DNA of 64,000 bases from an uncultured Alphaproteobacteria bacterium. GTDB lineage: Bacteria > Pseudomonadota > Alphaproteobacteria > RF32 > CAG-239. Shown here piece by piece: positions 16,873 to 26,112 of the stretch (within the stretch, counting starts at the first letter, position 1; every line of letters starts with the position of its first letter). The position numbers and the translations under genes were made by a program. Where the stretch lies: positions 310,001 through 374,000 of the forward strand of contig CAKQUE010000001.1 of the NCBI GenBank assembly GCA_934277435.1, written 5' to 3'. Below the pieces are notes generated by a model that made no database searches, was not told the origin of the DNA, and saw only the letters and a program-made list of their open reading frames with translations.

Positions 16873-17883
16873 TTAGAAGTGTTCATCACAACGCTTAATC
16901 AACTCTTCAATATTTTCAGGTGGCCAACCCGGTGTTTCCATACCAAGGTGGATACCCATTTTAGCCAATACTTCTTTGATTTCATTCAAAGATTTACGAC
17001 CAAAGTTTGGAGTGCGCAGCATTTCTGCTTCGGTTTTTTGAACCAAATCACCAATATAGATGATATTGTCGTTTTTCAAGCAGTTTGCAGAACGAACAGA
17101 CAATTCGAGTTCGTCAACTTTGCGCAGCAAGTTGCGGTTAAACGGTAATTCTTCATGAACGTCTTCAGATTCGTTTTCTGGTTCGTCAAAGTTAATAAAC
17201 GGCTTCAATTGGTCTTGCAAAATACGAGCTGCCAATGCAACTGCATCTTCCGGAGATACTACACCGTTTGTTTCAACGTTCATGGTCAATTTATCATAGT
17301 CGGTAATTTGACCAACACGAGTGTTTTCAACTTTGTAAGAAACTTTAGTAACCGGAGAATAAATTGCGTCAACGGCAATCAAACCAATAGGAGCATCGGC
17401 AGATTTGCTGTTATAAGCAGGAACATAACCTTTACCGGTGGTAACAGTTAATTCCATATTGATTTTTGCACCGGCATCCAATGTGCAAATTACATGGTCC
17501 GGATTCATAATTTCAACATCGTGACCGGTTTCAATCATAGCTGCAGTAACCACGCATGGACCTTCAGCTTTTAATGTCATTGTTTTTGCGCTGTCAGAGT
17601 GTACGGCAACAGCCAACTCTTTAATGTTCAACACAATATCTGTAACGTCTTCGCGAACGCCAGGAATTACAGAAAATTCATGCAAAACACCGTCAATTTT
17701 GATGGCGGAAACAGCACCGCCTTGCAATGAGGACAGTAAAACTCTTCTCAACGCATTACCTAAAGTCAGGCCGAAGCCTCTCTCTAAAGGTTCAACCACT
17801 ATTTTTGCTTTATGAGTTGCATCATCTTGAGTAACTTGCAAATTAGTTGGTTTAATAAGTTCTTGCCAATTCTTTTGAATCAC
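16873..17883 (-). CDS. rpoA: RNA polymerase alpha subunit
   Basis: The 336-residue protein has the alpha N-terminal dimer domain (about 1-235, with [19 protein letters not shown]) and the C-terminal DNA-binding domain (about 250-325, with [17 protein letters not shown]). It assembles core RNA polymerase and contacts upstream promoter DNA. It is the last gene of an rpsM-rpsK-rpoA unit. A strong terminator follows at once, so rplQ (L17), which normally comes next, is not here. Confidence 0.97.
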   Translation of the reverse strand: MIQKNWQELIKPTNLQVTQDDATHKAKIVVEPLERGFGLTLGNALRRVLLSSLQGGAVSAIKIDGVLHEFSVIPGVREDVTDIVLNIKELAVAVHSDSAKTMTLKAEGPCVVTAAMIETGHDVEIMNPDHVICTLDAGAKINMELTVTTGKGYVPAYNSKSADAPIGLIAVDAIYSPVTKVSYKVENTRVGQITDYDKLTMNVETNGVVSPEDAVALAARILQDQLKPFINFDEPENESEDVHEELPFNRNLLRKVDELELSVRSANCLKNDNIIYIGDLVQKTEAEMLRTPNFGRKSLNEIKEVLAKMGIHLGMETPGWPPENIEELIKRCDEHF

Positions 17884-17971
17884 CGGTTTTGTCCTTTTCT
17901 TGATAAGTTATATGTACATATAAAAAAACACGGCAACAGGCCTTGAATAAAGGCCTGTGCCAAAATAATAA

Positions 17972-18358
17972 CTAGACGTGACGTCTTTTTCTCAGACGGC
18001 AACCATTATGCGGAATTGGGGTTACATCACGAATTGTTGTGATAGTAAAACCGATTACCTGCAATGCGCGGATTGCAGACTCTCTTCCTGACCCAGGTCC
18101 TTTAACTTCTACTTCCAAAGTTTTCATACCATTTTCTTGAGCTTTTTTACCAGCTTCTTCAGCGGCAACCTGAGCAGCATAAGGAGTAGATTTTCTAGAA
18201 CCTTTGAAACCTTGTGCGCCTGCAGTAGACCAAGAAACAGTGTTACCTTGAGCGTCCGTGATTGTAACTCTTGTGTTGTTGAAAGAAGAATCAACGTGAG
18301 CTACACCGGAAGTGATATTCTTTTTTTCTTTTTTCTTTTTCAGAATTGCTTTAGCCAT
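17972..18358 (-). CDS. rpsK: 30S ribosomal protein S11
   Basis: I start at the ATG giving [10 protein letters not shown] (128 residues, the normal length) rather than an in-frame GTG two codons earlier; GAGG is 9 bases before this ATG. Family hallmarks are [30 protein letters not shown] and the ending [18 protein letters not shown]11 lies on the 30S platform near the mRNA exit. Confidence 0.97.
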   Translation of the reverse strand: MAKAILKKKKEKKNITSGVAHVDSSFNNTRVTITDAQGNTVSWSTAGAQGFKGSRKSTPYAAQVAAEEAGKKAQENGMKTLEVEVKGPGSGRESAIRALQVIGFTITTIRDVTPIPHNGCRLRKRRHV

Positions 18359-18373
18359 TTGCACTTACCTCAC

Positions 18374-18742
18374 TTATTTCTTCTTATTCGCAACGGTTTT
18401 ACGTTTACCTTTGCGGGTACGAGCATTTTGTTTTGTGCTCTGACCGCGAACAGGCAGACCTTTACGATGTCTTAAACCACGGTAGCAACCTAAATCCATC
18501 AATCTTTTGATGTTGGTACCAACTTCACGGCGCAATTCGCCTTCTACAAGGTATCCGTTGTCGATTACTTCGCGGATTTTCATGATTTCTTCATCAGAAA
18601 GCTGACTAACACGACGGTTCATGTCAATTCCTGACTTTGCGCAAATATCTTGAGCAGATTTTCTACCAATACCAAAGATATAAGTCAGTGCGACTTCAAT
18701 TCTCTTGGCACTTGGAATGTTTACACCAGCTATACGAGCCAA
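18374..18742 (-). CDS. rpsM: 30S ribosomal protein S13
   Basis: The 122-residue protein begins [14 protein letters not shown] and has the helix-turn-helix-like core and the basic tail ([23 protein letters not shown] spans about 90-112). It binds the 30S head and contacts 50S. It is the first gene of a three-gene unit with its own near-consensus promoter. In most relatives it is read from the spc operon behind secY and adk, which are not here. Confidence 0.97.
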   Translation of the reverse strand: MARIAGVNIPSAKRIEVALTYIFGIGRKSAQDICAKSGIDMNRRVSQLSDEEIMKIREVIDNGYLVEGELRREVGTNIKRLMDLGCYRGLRHRKGLPVRGQSTKQNARTRKGKRKTVANKKK

Positions 18743-18814
18743 ATTTAATCTCCATTTACTTTCAATTAATTAATACATTCAAAAAGTTGATCACCACTTT
18801 TCAAAATTAAGCGG

Positions 18815-18843
18815 ATTATAGGCGTGATATTTGTCAGAGTCAA
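18815..18843 (-). promoter_or_regulatory. sigma-70 promoter for rpsM-rpsK-rpoA
   Basis: On the minus strand TTGACT is followed after exactly 17 bases by TATAAT, about 70 bases before the rpsM start. Confidence 0.85.
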
Positions 18844-18952
18844 CCCCTTTTCTGCATCAAAATTCATTTTTTTTATAAAATTCAAGCGGCAGTAAAATTT
18901 TATCTTGCCTTTCAGGAAGGGACTGTTGGTCATTTTTAACAATAATGTTTGA

Positions 18953-19834
18953 TTAAAGGCGTTTTAAATATTCGGCAAAGTTGACAATCGCAGAGCTTAC
19001 TTCATCGGCAACTTCGGTAAAGTCCTCATTTTTGCAGAGTTTTTCTTCATCAGCGTAGAGCGAGCGGTTTAATTCTAGTTGCAAAGTATACATTTTGCGG
19101 CGAGGTTGGCAATAGTTGAATGTGATGTAGGCGCCAGAATATGGACAGTTTTCTTGCACATTATAATTATAGTCCCAAAATTGCGCGGCTAAGAAATCGC
19201 TGTATTCTTGCGGGCAGCTTTGGCTGAATAGGTTACCCAAGCAAACGTCTATGCCAGAGCGGTCATCAATAATTGAACAAATCTTTGACGGCATGGAATG
19301 GCAGTCTAAAACTACGCAGAATCCAAATTTTTTTAGGCATTTATTGATAAGCTGTAATAAACGATTGTGATAAACGTCATAAACTTTGCTCAAACGTTCT
19401 TCGGTTTCATGATAATCAAGCAATCCGTCATAAAGATTTTCTCTTTTAAAATTAATGCGGTGTATAACACCTAATCCAACGCGGCAGTGCTTGTCATAAA
19501 GGATATCTTTTTCTTTGGGATAATTATAAAACATTGCCGGATCAAGTTCTAGTCTGTCGCGGTTTAAGTCTACAAAAATGCGGGTGATATTCATTTTGAT
19601 GGCGGTCAATCCTTTGTTGATAGCATTTTGTAGCAGCTCATCAACAAACAAATCTTCGTTACGGCGCAAAATTTTTTCGTCAAAGCGGACATTTTGTAAA
19701 AATTCGGGCGGAAAACAAGTGCCGCTGTGAGGTATTGAAAGTATCAGCGGATATTGCAATTTATCAGTATTAAATTCACTGTATACTGATAAATTTTTGT
19801 AATCAACTTTGAAATCAATATGTTTATCCGCCAT
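18953..19834 (-). CDS. N-formylglutamate amidohydrolase family protein
   Basis: The 293-residue protein matches the FGase/HutG-like family: LILSIPHSGTCFPP near 28, RNEDLFVDEL near 58, RIFVDLNRDRLELDP near 85 and VVLDCHSMPSKI near 173. Family enzymes cleave N-formyl- or related N-acyl-amino acids with a metal held by such His/Asp/Glu residues. No histidine degradation genes are nearby, so the true substrate is open. It follows the flavin reductase gene by 7 bases and shares its promoter. Confidence 0.8.
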   Translation of the reverse strand: MADKHIDFKVDYKNLSVYSEFNTDKLQYPLILSIPHSGTCFPPEFLQNVRFDEKILRRNEDLFVDELLQNAINKGLTAIKMNITRIFVDLNRDRLELDPAMFYNYPKEKDILYDKHCRVGLGVIHRINFKRENLYDGLLDYHETEERLSKVYDVYHNRLLQLINKCLKKFGFCVVLDCHSMPSKICSIIDDRSGIDVCLGNLFSQSCPQEYSDFLAAQFWDYNYNVQENCPYSGAYITFNYCQPRRKMYTLQLELNRSLYADEEKLCKNEDFTEVADEVSSAIVNFAEYLKRL

Positions 19835-19841
19835 AAGCCAC

Positions 19842-20720
19842 CTATTTTTTGAGGGTTAAAATTTTACGAGGAGCTTTGGGCTCAAAGTTTTTGTTCTCTG
19901 TGGTTTTATTTTTGCGAAAAGGCTTGCGGTTTTCGGTGTTGCGTTTAAAAGTTTTGCGTTCTTTGAATTTACGCTCTTCTTTTGGGTGTTCGCCAAATTT
20001 TGAATGATGCGGTTTATAGCCTTTTTTATCTTCTTTAGAATCACGTTTAAAATCTTTGCGTTTAAAATTGCCGCGTTTGGCAAAAGTTTTTTTCTTTTCA
20101 GATTTTTCAGTGTTTTCTTTTTCTGTCCGTTTGCGTTTAGTGGTATCTTTTTCTACAGACCAGCCGAATTTACCAAGCTGCTTACCCAAAGCATAATAAA
20201 AACCATGAGCGTAGGCCAATAGTCCGGCTTTTTCCAGATGCAAAGCATTATTTTCATCTAAATATTGTTCATCAACATTGACCGATAACACTTCGGCTAA
20301 AAACATATCATGCGTGGCCGGCTGCAAATCAGTGCCGAGATGTTTGATTTCTAAAACGCGGCATTCCAGCGATATCGGAGATTCGGCAACTTGCGGAGCT
20401 GCAATTTGAGTGCAAGGAGCGGCGGTTAGGCCGGTAAGTTCAAATTTATTTACTGTGCGTCCGCTTTTGACACCGCATATATCAACTTGTTTTGCCAGCG
20501 CCACAGTCGGCAGGTTGATAACAAATTCTTTTGTTTGGCTGATGATTTCATGACTATAGCGCGATGGGCGCAGCGAAACATATACCAAAGTCGGGTCGCT
20601 GCATAAAACCCCCGTCCAAGCCGCTGTCATAACATTAGGCTTTTCCATTGTGCCACAAGAAACCAAAACCGGCGGCAGCGGAGCCATCAATGTTCCGGGA
20701 CGCCATGAAATTTTTGCCAT
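19842..20720 (-). CDS. flavin reductase-like protein with basic low-complexity tail
   Basis: The start is set at the ATG giving MAKISWRPGT, which has AAGGAG 6 bases upstream; a longer frame upstream covers the promoter. Residues 1-190 form a flavoredoxin/flavin reductase domain that binds FMN (KPNVMTAAWTG, SLRPSRYSHEII). Residues about 205-292 are a Lys/Arg-rich tail with repeated KRK, FKR and RKPF motifs. It is very basic and probably disordered, and I do not know it from this enzyme family. Such tails usually bind nucleic acid. The fused frame is continuous. Confidence 0.8.
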   Translation of the reverse strand: MAKISWRPGTLMAPLPPVLVSCGTMEKPNVMTAAWTGVLCSDPTLVYVSLRPSRYSHEIISQTKEFVINLPTVALAKQVDICGVKSGRTVNKFELTGLTAAPCTQIAAPQVAESPISLECRVLEIKHLGTDLQPATHDMFLAEVLSVNVDEQYLDENNALHLEKAGLLAYAHGFYYALGKQLGKFGWSVEKDTTKRKRTEKENTEKSEKKKTFAKRGNFKRKDFKRDSKEDKKGYKPHHSKFGEHPKEERKFKERKTFKRNTENRKPFRKNKTTENKNFEPKAPRKILTLKK

Positions 20721-20748
20721 ATTAAACTCCTTTAAATTAACTTTGCGC

Positions 20749-20777
20749 AGTATATACCCAAAATTTTTTACAGTCAA
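20749..20777 (-). promoter_or_regulatory. sigma-70 promoter for the flavin reductase operon
   Basis: On the minus strand TTGACT is followed after 17 bases by TATACT. The start of transcription would lie about 20 bases before the ribosome binding site. Confidence 0.8.
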
Positions 20778-20787
20778 GCAAAGTCGG

Positions 20788-20820
20788 GGTCTGCCACAAT
20801 GTTGCAGCAGACCACTTTTT
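20788..20820 (+). terminator. orphan terminator-like hairpin
   Basis: GGTCTGC pairs with GCAGACC across a 12-base loop, followed by ACTTTTT. No plus-strand gene ends here, so it may be a remnant or part of divergent control. Confidence 0.35.
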
Positions 20821-20987
20821 CAGGAATAAAACTATGAAAATTCATAGTGATTCTAATATAGCATATTTTACCGCCTTTACCTATAAATCTAAAGAGCAGG
20901 GTTGACCGATAAATAGTTTAATAAGTCGCAGAATCTAATTGTAAAAATAAACTAATGAGCTAAGCTGTTGGGCAATGGAGAATGAAA

Positions 20988-21233
20988 ATGAAAGATTTAG
21001 ATTTAAGCAAATTGAGTTTTGAAGAGGCTTTAGTACAGCTGGAAAGTATTGTGCGTGAGCTTGAAGGTGGAAAAATTAAACTTGACGATGCGGTTGAAGC
21101 CTATGAAAAAGCTACGGCTTTAAAAAAATTTTGTGAAGAAAAGCTCAAAGCAGCGCAGTTGAAAATTGAAAAAATCAATGTTTCGCCGGAAGGCGTTGTT
21201 TCTACCGAACCTTTGGATAAAGTGGAGGAATAA
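20988..21233 (+). CDS. xseB: exodeoxyribonuclease VII small subunit
   Basis: The 81-residue protein has the XseB helical hairpin (LSFEEALVQLESIVRELEGGKIKLDDAV). With XseA, not in this window, it degrades single-stranded DNA. Two ATGs lie six bases apart; I use the second because GGAG is 7 bases upstream of it. The stop overlaps the ispA start by one base (TAATG). Confidence 0.93.
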   Translation: MKDLDLSKLSFEEALVQLESIVRELEGGKIKLDDAVEAYEKATALKKFCEEKLKAAQLKIEKINVSPEGVVSTEPLDKVEE

Positions 21234-22129
21234 TGGTAGATGTCAAACAAAGTTTAAGTGAATTTTCGGCAAAATTTAATGCTGATTTGCCGGAGTATTT
21301 ACCTGTGCCGAACGGGGTTGAAAAACGTGTTGTTGAAGCAATGAGTTATTCGCTGATGAATGGCGGTAAGCGCTTGCGTCCGTTTTTGCTGTGTCAATGC
21401 GCGGCTTTGTTTGATGTTGATTATAAAATCTGTCTGCCGGCGGCTGTGTCTTTGGAAATGCTGCATACTTATTCTCTGATACATGATGATTTGCCGGCAA
21501 TGGATAATGACGATTTGCGGCGCGGCAAACCTACCTGCCATAAAAAATTTGATGAGGCAACGGCTATTTTGGCGGGTGACGGGCTTTTAACCCACGCTTT
21601 CAGAGTGTTGTCTACGGCTTTAGAGATTCGTCCGGAAGTTCGTTTGACCTTAGTGCAGCTGCTTTCGGATGCAGCTGGTGCTTTTGGCGGTATGATTGCC
21701 GGTCAGACTTTGGATTTATATGCCGAATCCGTGGGAACTGCCGATGGCGATGAAGATATTATAGCGCGTTTGGAAGAAATGAAAACCGGACGCCTGCTGC
21801 GTTATGCTTGCGAGGCGGGCGCGGTTTTGGGTAAAGCGCCGTTGGAACATCGTCAAGCATTGGTTTGCTATTCTCGTAAAATTGGGCAAACTTTTCAAAT
21901 CAGCGATGATATTTTAGACCGCGAAGGCGACCAAAATCTGATGGGCAAAACTTTGCATAAAGATGAGGCGCAAAATAAATTCACCATTGTCAGCCGCTTT
22001 GGAGTTGCCGAGGCAAAAAAAATAGCAGAAAAGCTCACTCTTGAAGCAATGGAAGCTGTGAAAATTTTTGGTAATAAAGCCGAAATTTTACAAGAACTTG
22101 CCCGTTTTATTATTGAACGCAACAACTAA
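21233..22129 (+). CDS. ispA: farnesyl diphosphate synthase
   Basis: The 298-residue prenyl synthase adds isopentenyl units to make farnesyl diphosphate for quinone and undecaprenyl lipids. The first Asp-rich motif is DDLPAMD with the nearby RRGKPTCH, and the second is DDILD, with the FQISDDILD context. The xseB-ispA pair, normally followed by dxs, is conserved in many proteobacteria; here dxs does not follow. Confidence 0.95.
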   Translation: MVDVKQSLSEFSAKFNADLPEYLPVPNGVEKRVVEAMSYSLMNGGKRLRPFLLCQCAALFDVDYKICLPAAVSLEMLHTYSLIHDDLPAMDNDDLRRGKPTCHKKFDEATAILAGDGLLTHAFRVLSTALEIRPEVRLTLVQLLSDAAGAFGGMIAGQTLDLYAESVGTADGDEDIIARLEEMKTGRLLRYACEAGAVLGKAPLEHRQALVCYSRKIGQTFQISDDILDREGDQNLMGKTLHKDEAQNKFTIVSRFGVAEAKKIAEKLTLEAMEAVKIFGNKAEILQELARFIIERNN

Positions 22130-22205
22130 AAAAATCTGTTGCGCGCCCCTTGTTTTTATGGTATGCTGAAAGCATAAAATATAATTATGAAAACGGAGGT
22201 GTGTT

Positions 22206-22595
22206 ATGCCTGAAAAAAAGAAGATTACTGCCGGTCAGCAATTTATAAAATTGCTTGAAAATGCTGCGAAAGATAAAAATAGACTTTTAGATTTGGCTAG
22301 CGGAGTTATAAAGCGCTCTCACTCTAAGCGTGGGTTAAAAAGCCGCAATTTACCGGATAGTGAATCGGCGATTAAAATGAGCGCCTCAATTGCTAAATTT
22401 AACGCTATGGCCGGCAAAGATGTTTCGACCGATGGAATGTTGGCGATGATTGTTAACACCTATCGTCAAGAAGAGTTTGGGTATCCTAAAAAATTTAAAG
22501 AAGATTTTAAGAAAAAATATCCGGCAGAATATGATAACAATAATGCAAAAACAGCATTGTTGGCTGCTCGCCGCCGTATGCCTGTTAATGAATGA
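22206..22595 (+). CDS. hypothetical basic protein
   Basis: I do not recognise this 129-residue protein. It is rich in Lys and Arg at both ends, has no membrane segment or signal peptide, and has short helical stretches. GGAGG lies 8 bases before the ATG and a strong terminator follows, so it is a single-gene unit. A tyrosine-lysine rich region, FKEDFKKKYPAEYD, lies near the end. Confidence 0.7.
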   Translation: MPEKKKITAGQQFIKLLENAAKDKNRLLDLASGVIKRSHSKRGLKSRNLPDSESAIKMSASIAKFNAMAGKDVSTDGMLAMIVNTYRQEEFGYPKKFKEDFKKKYPAEYDNNNAKTALLAARRRMPVNE

Positions 22596-22623
22596 TTATA
22601 TTTTATTTCTTTTGTTTCTCCTT

Positions 22624-22657
22624 TGCCGCCGATGTTTTATCGGCGGTTTTATCTTGT
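22624..22657 (+). terminator. terminator of the hypothetical gene
   Basis: CCGCCGAT pairs with ATCGGCGG around a short T-rich loop, then TTTT. Confidence 0.8.
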
Positions 22658-22724
22658 TTGTGTAAAAATATGTTGATTTATCCGACAAATTACGTATTGT
22701 GAGAAAAAACATAAGGAGAATAAT

Positions 22725-23315
22725 ATGCTGATTTTTAGTTTGGCAATGGTTGCCGCTTTGTTTTATGCTTTGCCGAGTTATGCAAATCCGGCTTGCGCTG
22801 TTTGTACGGTTGGCGTGGCTGTTGGCTTAGAGGTGGCTCGCAATTTGGGTGTTGATGACAGCGTGATTGCTGTTTGGGCGGGAGCTTTGTTGATGCTCAT
22901 TGGTTATTGGACAATTTTGTGGTGCGATAAAAAAGGCTGGAACTTTGCTTTCCGCAATCCGCTTTTGATAGTTCTGTCAATTTCTATGATTGCCGGTGTT
23001 TATATAAAAGATTTGGTTTATACGCCAAAACCGATTTTAGTTTTTTATTTGGATCCGTTTTTGTTTTGCACTTTGTTAGGCGCGGCTGTATTGACATATA
23101 GTTCGGTGTTTTATCAATGGATGAAAGCCAAAAACGGCGGTCACGCGCATTTTCCCTTTGAAAAAGTGGTGCTGCCGATAGCCGCTTTGGCTTTGACCAG
23201 TTATGCTGTAAACTATTTTGAAGTTTGCAAGCCGTTACCAACGACAGCGGCTGTGGAAAACAGCGCTCCGGCTTTACCTGATGACGGTTCGGATATTTAT
23301 GATTTTAGTAAATAA
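22725..23315 (+). CDS. inner-membrane protein with periplasmic CAVC motif
   Basis: The 196-residue protein has a signal-like helix (1-20), then NPACAVCTVGVAVGLEVARNLGVDDSVIAVW. Three or four further hydrophobic segments follow (about 45-65, 75-95, 105-125, 145-165) and an acidic tail. Proteins with a CxxC just after the first helix followed by a GVDD turn occur widely in bacteria without a defined role; the cysteines suggest metal or redox work. It is a monocistronic unit flanked by terminators. No named function can be supported. Confidence 0.75.
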   Translation: MLIFSLAMVAALFYALPSYANPACAVCTVGVAVGLEVARNLGVDDSVIAVWAGALLMLIGYWTILWCDKKGWNFAFRNPLLIVLSISMIAGVYIKDLVYTPKPILVFYLDPFLFCTLLGAAVLTYSSVFYQWMKAKNGGHAHFPFEKVVLPIAALALTSYAVNYFEVCKPLPTTAAVENSAPALPDDGSDIYDFSK

Positions 23316-23322
23316 TAGTCTT

Positions 23323-23349
23323 AAGGAGGTGCAACAGCCTCCTTTTTTA
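23323..23349 (+). terminator. terminator of the CAVC membrane protein gene
   Basis: AAGGAGG pairs with CCTCCTT around 8 bases, then a T run. Confidence 0.8.
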
Positions 23350-23443
23350 TTTTTTTGAGTTATTATCAAATCCTAAAAATATGTTTTTCATCTTTTGATA
23401 ATTAAAACCAACTAAAAAATCGTGGCGTATCTTGTCTTTTTGC

Positions 23444-23471
23444 TTGAGATTTTAGCAAAATAGAGTAAACT
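23444..23471 (+). promoter_or_regulatory. possible metG promoter
   Basis: TTGAGA and TAAACT are separated by 16 bases, 43 bases before the metG start. Confidence 0.5.
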
Positions 23472-23514
23472 CCAAACAATTGTTATTGTATGTCTTTTAA
23501 GGAGAAATGTAAAT

Positions 23515-25212
23515 ATGTCAAAAGTTTTGATTACTTCCGCTTTGCCGTATATTAACGGGATTCCGCACCTTGGCCATATGGTTGGTTGCTTGCTGCCGTC
23601 TGATGTTTATGCTCGTTATATGCGAATGCTGGGTAATGAAGTTTTGTATATTTGCGGAAACGACGAACATGGTACAGCTTCTGAAGTCGGCGCTTTGAAA
23701 GAAGGTATGCCGGTTGAGAAATATTGTGACAAATATCATGCCCGCCATATTCAGACATATAAAGATTTTAATTTGTCGTTTGACTATTTTGGCCGCACAT
23801 CCAGCGAACAAAACAAAGAAATGACTTATCATATTTTTTCACAGTTGGATAAAAATGGTTTTATTGAAGAAAGAACAATGAAACAGGTTTATTCGGTTGA
23901 TGATAAAATGTTTTTGGCTGACCGTTATATTACCGGTACTTGCCCGCATTGCGGCTATGAAAAAGCCCGCGGCGACCAATGCGAAAATTGCACAAAAGTT
24001 TTGGAACCGACAGATTTAATCAATCCGCGCAGCACTATTTCCGGCAGCACAAATTTGGAAGTGCGCGAAACTAAGCATTTGTTTTTGAATCTGCCGAAAA
24101 TTGAAACAAAATTGGTGGAATGGCTCAAAACTAAAGAAGCTTTTTGGCCTGATGTGGCTTATTCTATTGCTAAAAAATGGGTTAAAGAAGGTTTGCAACC
24201 GCGCTGCATTACTCGTGATTTGAAATGGGGTTTTCCAGTTAATAAAGAAGGTTTTGAAGACAAAGTGTTTTATGTGTGGTTTGATGCGCCAATCGGCTAT
24301 ATCGGTATTACAAAGCAATGGTCTGATGAAAATCCGACAGAACGTAATTGGAAAGATTGGTGGTTGGACGCCAAAGACGTGCGCTATGTTGAGTTTATGG
24401 GCAAAGATAATGTGCCTTATCACTCTATTACGTTTCCGGCAACTTTGCTTGGTACTGGTGAAAACTGGACAAAGGTGGACTTTTTGAAAGGATTTAGTTA
24501 TTTGACTTTTGAAGGCGGAAAATTCTCTAAATCCGAGCATCGCGGTGTTTTTGCTGAAGATGCAGTACAAGAATTTCCTGCTGATTACTGGCGCTATTGG
24601 CTGATGGCCAACGCTCCTGAAAGCTCAGATTCATCTTTTACCTTTGAAAGTTTTGTAAATACGGTAAACAAAGATTTAAACGGGGTTTTAGGTAACTTTG
24701 CGCAGCGCGTGATGAAAATGACAGCCTCTAAACTGGGCGCGCAAATTCCGGAAGGCGGAGAATTGCAGGCTGAGGATAAAGAGCTGATTAAAGTTTTGCA
24801 GAGCCGTGTTCAAGACTACTTTAAATATTTGAATGAAATGGAATTCCGTAAGGCCGCCGCTGAATTGCGTGCTATTTGGGTTGAAGGCAATAATTACATT
24901 TCTACCACAGAACCGTGGATGGTAATCAAAGAAGACGAAACCCGCGCCGCCACTATTTTGCGTTTGTGTTTGAATTTGGTTCGCATTTATGCTATATTGA
25001 GTGCGCCGTTTATGCCGGATACCGCTGAAAAAATTATGGCTAAATTCGGTTTGACTTCTAAAGATATGCCGTCGTTGAAAGACTTTAATGTTGAAAAAGA
25101 AATGTCTGCTCTTAAAGCCGGTCACAAATTTGAGGCTGGAGAAGCTTTGTTTGAGCGTATTACTCCGGAAAAAACAGCTGAATTACAGCAAAAATACAGC
25201 GGAGCAAAATAA
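23515..25212 (+). CDS. metG: methionyl-tRNA synthetase
   Basis: The 565-residue class I synthetase charges tRNA-Met. The HIGH motif is HLGH (18-21). The zinc-binding insert reads CPHCGYEKARGDQCENC, a four-cysteine single knuckle pair. The KMSKS loop reads KFSKS. The anticodon-binding helical domain follows, but there is no C-terminal EMAP/tRNA-binding domain. AAGGAG precedes the ATG. Confidence 0.97.
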   Translation: MSKVLITSALPYINGIPHLGHMVGCLLPSDVYARYMRMLGNEVLYICGNDEHGTASEVGALKEGMPVEKYCDKYHARHIQTYKDFNLSFDYFGRTSSEQNKEMTYHIFSQLDKNGFIEERTMKQVYSVDDKMFLADRYITGTCPHCGYEKARGDQCENCTKVLEPTDLINPRSTISGSTNLEVRETKHLFLNLPKIETKLVEWLKTKEAFWPDVAYSIAKKWVKEGLQPRCITRDLKWGFPVNKEGFEDKVFYVWFDAPIGYIGITKQWSDENPTERNWKDWWLDAKDVRYVEFMGKDNVPYHSITFPATLLGTGENWTKVDFLKGFSYLTFEGGKFSKSEHRGVFAEDAVQEFPADYWRYWLMANAPESSDSSFTFESFVNTVNKDLNGVLGNFAQRVMKMTASKLGAQIPEGGELQAEDKELIKVLQSRVQDYFKYLNEMEFRKAAAELRAIWVEGNNYISTTEPWMVIKEDETRAATILRLCLNLVRIYAILSAPFMPDTAEKIMAKFGLTSKDMPSLKDFNVEKEMSALKAGHKFEAGEALFERITPEKTAELQQKYSGAK

Positions 25213-25229
25213 TATAAGTTGGAGGTAAA

Positions 25230-26099
25230 ATGAAAATTTCCATAAATAATGGTTTTCTTCATAAAATTTATCTGGGAATAACGTATCCAGTGCGCCACCC
25301 TGTGGTATGCTTGTTGCTGTTGCTGGCGTTTTTTAGGCATGAGTTGTTTGGAGTTTGGCAGGACTATCAGCCAGAAACGAAAATTCCGGTGAAACAAATA
25401 GCGGTTGTAAAAAGAGAAGCGTCGGATAACTTGAAAGAAAAGCTATCGGAAATGCGTTTATCTATCAGCAGAATGATGCCTGTTTCCAAGAAAAAAACTA
25501 AGGCAGAATATAAAAAAGAAGATGAGAAAAATCATTTTGCCAGCTGGAATATCGGTAAGTTTAATAAGGTTAAATATGAACCGGCAGAAGTTGTAAATGT
25601 GCCGCTGCCTGAACAGTCGGAAAAAAGTTTTTCAGAAGTCAAACAACAAGCGGAAGCCGAAAAAAATATAATGAAAGAAAATCGGCTGCAAGAAGAAAAT
25701 AATAAGCAAAATATTTTTGCCGGTGATGAGTCTTATCAAAATAAGAATGCTGATTTTCATCCGGAACAATATTATGTGAAAAACACCTCGCTTAATCTGG
25801 AATATTTACAAAAAGTTGAATATATTGAAGGTGAAGCCGATATCGTGGGACCAAACAGTATGTTTGTAGGCGATACTTTTGTGTTTTTGTATGGTTTGTA
25901 CAGCGATCCGCGAATGTATGATACTCGAGCAGCAGAACAATATCTTGAAGACATAACCAAAGATAAAACAGTGTCCTGCTACATTGTTGCGCGGAGTTTG
26001 CGTAATGATAAAGCGACGGCGCTGTGCTTTGTTGATGATGTGTTTATAAATAAAGCGCTGACAGAAAATGGTTTGGCGCAGAATGTTGCTTTGCAGTAG
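25230..26099 (+). CDS. membrane-anchored SNase-like protein, probably inactive
   Basis: This 289-residue protein has one N-terminal hydrophobic segment (about 20-40), a long charged linker (about 50-185) and a C-terminal domain (about 190-285). The linear pattern of that domain follows the thermonuclease (SNase) fold: VGDTFVFLYGLYSDP in place of DGDT..VRLYGIDAPE, then TVSCYIVARS, then CFVDDVFINKALTENGLAQ in place of the usual VNxxLVxxGLA. The catalytic Arg before YGI and the Glu after it are replaced. I infer an extracytoplasmic binding domain without nuclease activity. It sits between metG and trkH, 17 and 13 bases away. Confidence 0.65.
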   Translation: MKISINNGFLHKIYLGITYPVRHPVVCLLLLLAFFRHELFGVWQDYQPETKIPVKQIAVVKREASDNLKEKLSEMRLSISRMMPVSKKKTKAEYKKEDEKNHFASWNIGKFNKVKYEPAEVVNVPLPEQSEKSFSEVKQQAEAEKNIMKENRLQEENNKQNIFAGDESYQNKNADFHPEQYYVKNTSLNLEYLQKVEYIEGEADIVGPNSMFVGDTFVFLYGLYSDPRMYDTRAAEQYLEDITKDKTVSCYIVARSLRNDKATALCFVDDVFINKALTENGLAQNVALQ

Positions 26100-26112
26100 G
26101 AAATAAAAGCTT

